DNA from: Nephromyces sp. MM_2019
Taxonomy: Eukaryota > Apicomplexa > Aconoidasida > Nephromycida
Reading direction: 5' to 3'
DNA: 17,832 bases
Assembly: GCA_015657535.1 (NCBI GenBank)
Contig: JADHZB010001854.1
Span: 4,314-22,145, forward strand
Shown: in pieces, positions 8,542 to 15,746 of the stretch
How positions within the stretch are numbered: position 1 is the stretch's first letter
Layout: each line of letters starts with the position of its first letter
Notes under the pieces: model-generated
Database searches by the model: none
What the model was told of the DNA's origin: nothing
The model's input: only the letters and a program-made list of their open reading frames with translations
Position numbers and translations under genes: made by a program

Positions 8542-9843
8542 CTACATAGCAAAAGAAACGTCAATTTCAGCTTGTTCAGCAAGTTTTAGAATTTCACACA
8601 TTTTAACAGCTTTGCGTGAAGCTTCTTCAAAATCGCTTGTGAACGTCATCCTAAGTCCACTGTTATCAAGTAGATCTTTGGCCATAGATTGGTTAGTACC
8701 CTCTAATCGTACAACAAGTGGCTTACTCAATCCAATCTCTTGTGAAGCATGAATAATGCCTAGTGCGATAATGTCACACCTCATAATACCTCCAAATATA
8801 TTAATAAAAATAACTTTAACTTGTGGATCTTCTTGCAATATTCTAAAGGCCTCAATAACTTGCCGACTGTCAGCACCGCCACCAACATCAAGGAAATTGG
8901 CAGGTTCACCACCATTCATCTTTAGCATGTCTAAGGTAGCCATAGCTAATCCAGCTCCATTAACCATACAACCTATGTTACCGGATAAGCCAACGTAGTT
9001 CAAATCATGAGTATGTGCAGCAACTTCTCTAGGATCTTCTTGTGAAGTGTCCTTTAAACCAAAAATGTCCTTGTGGCGGAATTCGGCATTGTCATCAAAG
9101 TTTAATTTGGCGTCACATGCTAATAGACGTCCATCATTAGTTTCAACTAATGGGTTAATTTCAACTAGGGTACAATCCTTATCTATGAAGAAGTCATATA
9201 AGCCATTAACACAAGTCTTAGCCCTCTCCATTTGTGATTCTTGGAAACCCAACTTTTGGCAAAATTCTGTCAAGTCCTTTTCATTTATGCCCTTGTTTAT
9301 ATCTACAGGCATTTTTACTATGGCGTCTGGGTTACTTTCCGAAATGGCTTCAATACTTGTGCCACCAACGGAGGAGCCTATGAGAAGTGGTCCTCCAGAT
9401 TCACGATCATTCATTACGGCTACATATTTTTCTCTTCGGATATAGAAGCGCTCAGTGATTAGGACGGTACCGCATTTCTTCCCCATTTCACCAGTTTGAC
9501 GAGTCACTAAAGTACTTCCCAACATATTCTCGGTAGTAGATTTTACTTGAGTCAAAGAAGAACATACTTGTATACCACTAAGGTTTGGGTGTTCTTTGAA
9601 GTAACCTAGCCCACGCCCACCTGCTAGTACCTGAGCTTTAACTACGTGATCATCTGAATCAACTAGTGAATCGATTGCCTCCTTAGTTTCTTGTGAGTTC
9701 GTAACTGGGAAACCTTTAGGGACTGGGACATTATAGGCTTTGAGAAGTTCCATGGATTGGAATTCATGAAGGTGGAGACATCGATGTTGGATGGCAGCTG
9801 GAGTTAACCAACTTGAGATTGGTCTTAGTTTGTTGGTCCACAT
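8542..9843 (-). CDS. SUCLA2: Succinyl-CoA ligase beta subunit, mitochondrial
   Basis: An intronless 433-codon frame (ATG at 9843, TAG at 8544-8542). With the alpha subunit it makes succinyl-CoA synthetase, which converts succinyl-CoA, ADP or GDP and phosphate to succinate, CoA and ATP or GTP in the mitochondrial TCA cycle. Residues 1-24 are basic, Ser/Thr-containing and acid-free, as in a mitochondrial presequence. The mature part starts around LHLHEFQSMELLKAYNVPVP with the ATP-grasp fold. VKAQVLAGGRGLGYF (68-82) is the nucleotide-binding loop, VEINPL (228-232, N230) and CDAKLNFD (243-250, D244) supply the Mg ligands, and the CoA-ligase domain runs from about 286, with GNIGCMVNGAGLAMATLDM, NFLDVGGGA (316-324) and NIFGGIMRCDIIA (348-360). 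Length is normal for the family. Nucleotide specificity cannot be read safely. Once spliced to the predicted leader exon, a TAA lies six codons before ATG, supporting this start. Confidence 0.95.
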   Translation of the reverse strand: MWTNKLRPISSWLTPAAIQHRCLHLHEFQSMELLKAYNVPVPKGFPVTNSQETKEAIDSLVDSDDHVVKAQVLAGGRGLGYFKEHPNLSGIQVCSSLTQVKSTTENMLGSTLVTRQTGEMGKKCGTVLITERFYIRREKYVAVMNDRESGGPLLIGSSVGGTSIEAISESNPDAIVKMPVDINKGINEKDLTEFCQKLGFQESQMERAKTCVNGLYDFFIDKDCTLVEINPLVETNDGRLLACDAKLNFDDNAEFRHKDIFGLKDTSQEDPREVAAHTHDLNYVGLSGNIGCMVNGAGLAMATLDMLKMNGGEPANFLDVGGGADSRQVIEAFRILQEDPQVKVIFINIFGGIMRCDIIALGIIHASQEIGLSKPLVVRLEGTNQSMAKDLLDNSGLRMTFTSDFEEASRKAVKMCEILKLAEQAEIDVSFAM

Positions 9844-10287
9844 TTCAAGGAGTTTAATACTGAGAAATACAAAAATAGTAAGGTGTGTAAGTAAAAGGTT
9901 TCTTTCTCTAGCTTTTTTCTAAACAAAAAATAAATCTTTTTAAAATGATGTTAGGGAAAATGAAAAGTTTTCATTGGAATTGATTGTTTTTCTTCAAAAT
10001 TCCCCCAAAATCGATATTTAAATAAAAAAAAGTTACTTCAACACTGCATTCGTAGTTTATGTAAAAAGATCTTTTAATTGTAATTAGAAGAAGTTATCGA
10101 ATCCGAGGAAATATAATTTTTCTTATATAATATATGTTTCAATTAGTATGGCTTTTAGTATTCCATTGAAGAGTTTTGGCTTAGATTTTTGTGAAAATAT
10201 TTAGTGTCGTTAAATATGGGAAAAACTTGTAGAAGTTTGTCTAGGGAGAAAAAGTAGATTAGTTTCAATAATATATGTAGGCTTACC
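9844..10287 (-). other. 5' leader of the succinyl-CoA ligase gene with probable intron
   Basis: On the minus strand a T-rich acceptor (TTTTTGTATTTCTCAG) ends at 9860, 16 bases before the ATG. A good donor, AAGG followed by GTAAGCC, begins at 10286, which defines a 427-bp leader intron. Without an intron the coding frame would still be open across the 16 bases (IKLLE before Met). With it, the joined leader places TAA in frame just upstream, so the annotated ATG is the first usable start. Inferred from splice consensus only. Confidence 0.4.
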
Positions 10288-11798
10288 CTTATCTAGGATT
10301 ATGTGGATATTATTTTATTCTTGTTTTGTATACCTTTACCAAAATTTTTAGTATTTTGGTAAGAGATTGAAGGAGAAATGTAACTTTGTATAAAAATCTG
10401 CAATATCTGCGGTAGCTGTAAGATAATATAAACTGTCACTTTAAGTAGAATATCTAATTGTGTACCCTAAGATGTTTTCAATGCCAAACTGATATGCGCT
10501 AATATAACACACATATAAAATAAGAGGAGATTTTACAAAGATGCTAGAGTAATAACAAAAAGTGTTGATCACTTTTTTAGTAATGTGTAGGTATGTAAAT
10601 TCTGGTGATTAGAGAATTTTAAATGTGTGTTAAAATATGTGTTGTGCTTAGTAAGTTAGCTTGATGCTTTAACTTCTATTATATGTATATGTTTGCTTGT
10701 AACATCTTTTTATCTTCTACAAGTTTTGTGTATACATGTGCGTATGTTTACATTCGTGTGTAAAACATGTACATGTTGAAGATTTAGCAAAAAAAAGGAA
10801 TGCGTACATATTTATGTGTGTTGTTTGCTAATGTGTGACTGCTTATATTCAAAATCAATTTTACGCTTCACAGATTAAATTGTTATCAGGACAAATTTAT
10901 ATACAAGAATTGGTGGGTAAATGTCAGGGCTAATGATATTAACACATAACTATAATTATTAGTATTTTTTTAAACTATACATAAATTTGGTTAGCTTAGA
11001 TATCGTATAGTATTTTCAAATAGTTAAGAATGCACACCATGTTAAACTGTTTCTAAGAGCGTGTGAAACTAACTAAAGAACTGTGTATATAAATTGCACA
11101 GGTAAATCATGCATAATGTGTACGACACTACTGTGTATATTAAACTTGCTTGCATATACAACCAAAAAGTGTGTCTAATTACATATATTTGTTCACAGAT
11201 AATAAAAACTAGTAAGATTGACCTATAATGTGTGGAAAATATAATTCATATTTACCTAGTAGATTACAAACATATTATATTCACAGTTAGTGTGTATTAT
11301 AATAAAATTCCAGTGTATAGTACTCAAGATTATAACAGACAATATTTTTTTGTTATCTAAAACGTCTTTTGTCATACACACACGTACACATATATGCGGT
11401 TCGATTAATATTTCAAAGTTATGTGAAGATATCTTATATACATAGTAACACAAACCTGCTACTCGAACTAAACATACTAATTCATATCAAAGCAATTCAT
11501 ATGGGCACATAATCGCACACACTGTTGGTAGAACTATGTTTAAAGTTATGTTAAGATATCTCATATAAATACTCACACATTTGTGTTATTCGAACTAATT
11601 ACGCAAAGTTATATTTAAACATTTAATATATGCACATACAAACTATCCAAGCAAGCATAAATGCATATACACATAATCTAACTTACTCGTCTAGACTTCC
11701 TGAATTATTTTTTTATAGGTGTGTTTATTAAAAGTAAGGTAGCCCAAAATTTGTGCCAAGAATAATTAATATATTAGCAACAACATGCGCCTACATAA

Positions 11799-11804
<6 letters not shown>
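10288..11804. other. Gene-poor interval upstream of the succinyl-CoA ligase gene
   Basis: Moderately TG-leaning up to about 10850, then mixed, then CA-leaning from about 11370 to 11690. It is otherwise ordinary AT-rich DNA. A perfect 10-bp inverted repeat (10336-10345 with 10353-10362, TTACCAAAAT and its complement, 7-base loop) is the clearest structural element. GGTTCGATT near 11398 resembles a tRNA T-arm, but no cloverleaf surrounds it. No open frame here is convincing. Confidence 0.5.
10336..10362. repeat. Perfect inverted repeat, 10-bp arms
   Basis: TTACCAAAAT at 10336-10345 pairs exactly with ATTTTGGTAA at 10353-10362 across a 7-base loop. It lies just upstream of the predicted leader donor of the succinyl-CoA ligase gene, so it could sit in the transcript leader as a hairpin or act as a symmetric protein-binding site. 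Function unknown. Confidence 0.8.

Positions 11805-11836
<32 letters not shown>
11805..11836. repeat. (AT)16 microsatellite
   Basis: An uninterrupted AT dinucleotide run of 32 bases. It sits at the boundary where the plus strand changes from a CA-leaning to a TG-leaning block. Confidence 0.9.
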
Positions 11837-11837
<1 letters not shown>

Positions 11838-11839
<2 letters not shown>

Positions 11840-13530
11840 TGTGTTTACATATCCTGATTTAAGTATATATACTATGACCGTATGTGTGTGTATGTGCTTG
11901 TACACTTGGGTTTTGGGTCTATGATTGAAGTTATGTATGTGAATGTGTATATGTAACTTAGTGTACGTGTGTGAATATAAGTATATGATTGTTAGTATCT
12001 GAATACAAATGCTTATTTATATATATACATGTATTGGGCTGTTTGAATAGTTTGCTAAGGCTGAATATTTGAGTTTTTAAAAAAAATAATTCAAAATATG
12101 TTGCTATATATTACAAATCATTGCACACACAAATCAATTTGCATTGCACATAATAAATTTATAATATAATTTGATATCACACACCTTTCAAGCAATATTT
12201 ACACGTTATAACATACACACCATTCAAAAATATGTGAATTAAACCATAATCTTCATAGATTAGATATAAATCAAACTCAAATTACTACAAATAATTAAAA
12301 TTATGATTATCTATTTAACATACAATTTTTTTTTGTAGTCTCTTACTAAAATTAATAAAAATGTCATTCATACACAAATAGTATGCTAATTTGAATTAAG
12401 TTTATATCTAAACTTCAATAACTTGAGTTGTAATAAGTCAAAAATGATATAATTTATAAATATAAGACCTAAATTTAACTAGTCTGAATTATTATTATAT
12501 GTGCACAGACGTAAACACTGAATTTATAATGTGTATGAAATAATATAATTTGTTGTTATGTGTGTATGTATTTTATCAATAGATATATGTATATATACAT
12601 ATATATGTTTTATAATATGTGTGTATAGGAAAAAATATCAAATCATAAGAAAACTTCTAATATATGTGATAGTAAAGTATATGTTTCAATTTTAATCAAG
12701 TACAACTTTTGGTGTATTTTTGTTTGTTACTTTGTATGAATAACAACTTTTATATCCCAGGTGTATATGTGGTATAAATGAATGTGTAAATATGTGTGTT
12801 TTTGTGTTATATAAATCTATATGTAATTTTGGAATAAATCTATGTTTATTTGAGAAATAAATGTGTGTACTTTTGGATAAATGTGTGTGTACTTTTGGAT
12901 AAATGTGTGTGTATTTTCTGTATAAATATGTGTATTTTCTCTACAATCGTACGTGTATTTCCTCAAAGTGTGTATGCATTTTCTTTATATATATATGTAT
13001 ATCTCTGTCTAAATGCGTACATTTGATGTATACATACATATATGTTTAATAAAGTCTAAACATTTTAAAATAATTTGGATATATTTTGTTCATTTTAAGT
13101 CTTTTGTGTGTGTGATTTTCGATGTTGTTTTAATTTTATTATGTGTATAAGTTGAGAGTGTTTATTTAGTCAATTTTTAGTGTATTAATCTGTGTGTGTG
13201 TATAAACCATTATGTATTTGGGTGTATTTTAGTAAGTCTAAAATATTGTGTAGAGGATTTTCGGTCAAATTATACACTATATTGTGTGTATACAAACTGT
13301 TGATGTAAAATCACTCAAATAATCAAATTATCATTTTTTTATCTTAGCAATTCATGATACATGCATATGTGTGTTTATGTGTGTATGCGTGTGTGTGTGT
13401 GTATGTGCTTATAATGATTATGTGCACGTGTTTGAGTGTGTGTGTATGTGTGTGAGTGTATGTATGTATGTGTGCTTGTTTGTTTGTGTGTGTTATCTAT
13501 GTGTATGTGAATTTATATATTTAATTGTGT
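11838..13530. other. TG-rich block with diverged short repeats
   Basis: Dispersed TGTGTG words dominate most of this plus-strand interval, broken by a CA/AT patch at about 12110-12480. At about 12860-12970 an imperfect 22-bp repeat (AAATGTGTGTGTACTTTTGGAT and relatives ending in TTTTCT) occurs in tandem. 12583-12604 is a perfect 22-bp AT-rich palindrome. 13377-13490 holds impure (GT)n. Acceptor-like sites (TTTATATCCCAG near 12761, TTTTTTTATCTTAG ending at 13347) suggest it may be transcribed to the right as intron sequence, but no full gene model could be built. Confidence 0.5.
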
Positions 13531-13532
13531 AG

Positions 13533-13606
13533 GTCTATGTGTGAAGCAAAACAAGGGCACATGTGATATTTTGAGAGTTTTAACGAGTACAAATAAGTTT
13601 GTGTAA
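13533..13606 (+). CDS. Possible terminal exon of an unrecognised plus-strand gene
   Basis: After a TGTGTAG acceptor (AG at 13531-13532) a non-repetitive block reads LCVKQNKGTCDILRVL and, after seven more residues, TAA (13604-13606). A short block after the TCTTAG acceptor at 13347 (13348-13368, reading IHDTCI) joins it in phase. The composition is protein-like and the upstream TG-rich DNA resembles intron 1 of the FG-GAP gene, but the first exons were not found. The opposite strand is also open here (13640-13513, hydrophobic), so strand and coding status are uncertain. No family recognised. Confidence 0.2.
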
Positions 13607-14242
13607 AACATTAAAATATTTTCCAAGCTAAACATTAATTGCCAACTAAGTGTAATAGCATACATATACATACATACACATGAATATACAAGCAAACACA
13701 CAGATGTATTATATACACACATATTATATACACACATATGTATATAATACATACACACACACACACACCCATACACACACATAAACATGTTCACACACAT
13801 AAACATGTTCACACACACAACACACGCCTCATATAAATACTCAGCTAAGCACACACACCTACCTATATTGAGCAACATAGCTAGTTATATATATATATAT
13901 ACATATACATATTAATAAACTACACAAACTCAATACAAATTAATGCTTACAATCCTCCTATGAATATGCAAGTGCACACAAAATAAAAACATGAGTACAC
14001 ACACACAGAGACCCTCTTTATACCCATTCATATAAACACCAACACACTCAAATCACACATATAAAAGCACATACACACAATCCATACCTACCCAAAATTT
14101 ACATATACATACATCTATACACTAACAACCATACAACTGAAATTTGTTTGTTTGAATTGGTATATAGCTTTATTTGGTCAATGCATCAACAAACGTATTA
14201 TTACAACATCATTATATAGTTTAAATGCTCACACACATCTTT
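13607..14242. other. CA-rich block
   Basis: Plus-strand CA-rich DNA with small tandem duplications: an 18-bp unit beginning AAACATGTTC at 13783 and 13801, and a 15-bp-type unit TATTATATACACACA near 13707-13735. The end of the block (14130-14242) is plain AT-rich and contains, on the minus strand, an AATAAA within CCAAATAAAG (about 14168-14177) that could serve as the polyadenylation signal of the minus-strand candidate gene next to it. Confidence 0.5.
13704..13754. repeat. Perfect inverted repeat, 14-bp arms
   Basis: ATGTATTATATACA at 13704-13717 is the exact complement of TGTATATAATACAT at 13739-13752, with 21 bases between. It is embedded in CA-rich DNA and coincides with a tandem duplication, so it could have arisen from slippage and inversion. 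It could extrude as a cruciform or fold in RNA. Function unknown. Confidence 0.75.
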
Positions 14243-14592
14243 TTATTTGTAGCACAATGTGGGTAATATAGCCCTGATTTGTGTCCCTATCAAAAACATA
14301 CACACATACTTTCCAATCTTACTTTATTTTGAAATTTACTTACTTTCTTTGGGGATGTTAAAGGACCTCCTATCATCTACACAAATTTGTACACACCCCC
14401 ACACACTCACATACATACACATATACCTACCCCACACACACAAACACACACACACTCACAAAGCAGGTCATCGATATTGTTTATATCTAATTTTGGGCTT
14501 CACAACACCTAAAACTAACTAAACTACTTGAACTTACTATTGTGTATACTTATATACACACACATTTGATTTGAATCGTTTACAATACACAT
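14243..14592 (-). CDS. Putative small four-exon gene, unknown function
   Basis: Four minus-strand segments join in one frame: 14592-14564, 14497-14460, 14376-14344 and 14286-14243 (TAA). The introns are 66, 83 and 57 bp. Splice sites are CCCCTAG acceptor before the first segment, GTGTGT/GAAG, GTGAGT/TGTGTAG and GTAAGT/TGATAG. The 47-residue product reads MCIVNDSNQIPKLDI, then NNIDDLLYDRRSFNIPK, then ERTQIRAILPTLCYK. The acceptor-like CCCCTAG just before the ATG suggests that upstream exons may exist, so this may be only the C-terminus. An AATAAA follows about 70 bases after the stop. In the second frame the last two exons also read openly (IGGPLTSPKK then GHKSGLYYPHC), so the frame is not certain. 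No family recognised. It lies head to head with the FG-GAP gene. Confidence 0.4.
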
Positions 14593-14593
14593 T

Positions 14594-14827
14594 CTAGGGG
14601 ATTTATAAATTCAGATTTATCTTACACATACACTCAGGAGGACACCTATTAATTCTACCTCTTACACAGTCCAATTCAATTCAGAATTTACACACATCTT
14701 ATCTTAACTTCATACACCCTTCTTCCCCCTACACCCTCCACACACACATATCACACTTTGTTTTTGTAATTTGCACCACCCATCAATTCACAATACATCC
14801 TTTCAACTTACACACATCATCTACAAC
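14594..14827. promoter_or_regulatory. Shared upstream region of the FG-GAP gene and the minus-strand candidate
   Basis: About 235 bp, C/A/T-rich and G-poor on the plus strand, with scattered CACACA words and pyrimidine-rich stretches (CCCTTCTTCCCCCTACACCCTCC around 14716-14738). If the minus-strand candidate is real this is a compact divergent promoter. No named core element could be identified. An in-frame extension of the FG-GAP frame to 14771 begins with TTG, not ATG, and is not taken as coding. Confidence 0.35.
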
Positions 14828-15651
14828 ATGTTTATATTCTTACTTATTACATTTTTGTGTGTACTTACACACAAGGTGTATTCATATGATTTTGAAATCA
14901 ATGTAAATACACCTAATCCACCACTTAGTTTTTCAAAAAAATCAAGTCAGGATATAGAGGGTAGGGTTATGTCATTTTGTGATTTTGATGGGGATAGTTA
15001 TGTTGATATAATATCACTAATTACACACACAAATAAGACGAGTACATTGATTGTAAATACATATTCACCAGATACTAAAGATTTTACACCTACTTACAAT
15101 TACACACTACCAACTGATATGGATGTGTGTAATATAATAACATCTGATTTTGGTTTTAAGGGTTATATAGATATACTAGTTATAGCTAAATCAATTCACA
15201 AGCGATCAACCATCTACACACTACATCTCCTTACACAGGACCCACACACACACACACTTTCTTTATCATTTTCCTCTCTCCCTATAAATGATCTACACAC
15301 CTCATCTGATTGGACTATATTTGGAGGAAATGATTCAAATTATCCATTTGGCTCAATCTCTAATATAGAGCCTCTATTATTAGATATTACACACAATGGT
15401 CGTATGGACATACTTTGCCAATCACCCCCTGACCCTGTGAGTAAACAGATTGAACGATTTGTTTGGATAAATGTGGGTGGAAATAAACATTTTGAATTAA
15501 AAAAATGGGGGGAATTGGATGATTACTTTGTTAAGGATAATAGCCCCACACACACAATTAGTACACCTCACTCCAGCGCCTTTATTGACCTCAATCATGA
15601 TCTACGCCCCGATATTGTTTTGGTATGTGTATGTATGTACATGTGTGTGTG

Positions 15652-15705
<54 letters not shown>

Positions 15706-15707
15706 TG

Positions 15708-15746
<39 letters not shown>

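Noticed and set aside
9047..9462. Plus-strand open frames of 132 and 73 codons
   Set aside because: Shadows on the antisense strand of the succinyl-CoA ligase coding region, which has full family similarity on the minus strand.
11396..11406. GGTTCGATT resembling a tRNA T-loop
   Set aside because: No acceptor stem, D-arm or anticodon arm can be folded around it.
13513..13878. 121-codon minus-strand frame
   Set aside because: Two thirds are TG-repeat translation (MCV, VCV). The hydrophobic tail after 13640 is non-repetitive but lacks supporting neighbours and conflicts with a plus-strand alternative.
14259..14522. 87-codon plus-strand frame upstream of the FG-GAP gene
   Set aside because: Starts with GTG, is rich in HT repeat peptide, and overlaps minus-strand segments with better splice and frame logic.
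14771..14827. 19-residue N-terminal extension of the FG-GAP protein
   Set aside because: The frame is open but begins with TTG. The ATG at 14828 starts directly at a typical signal peptide.
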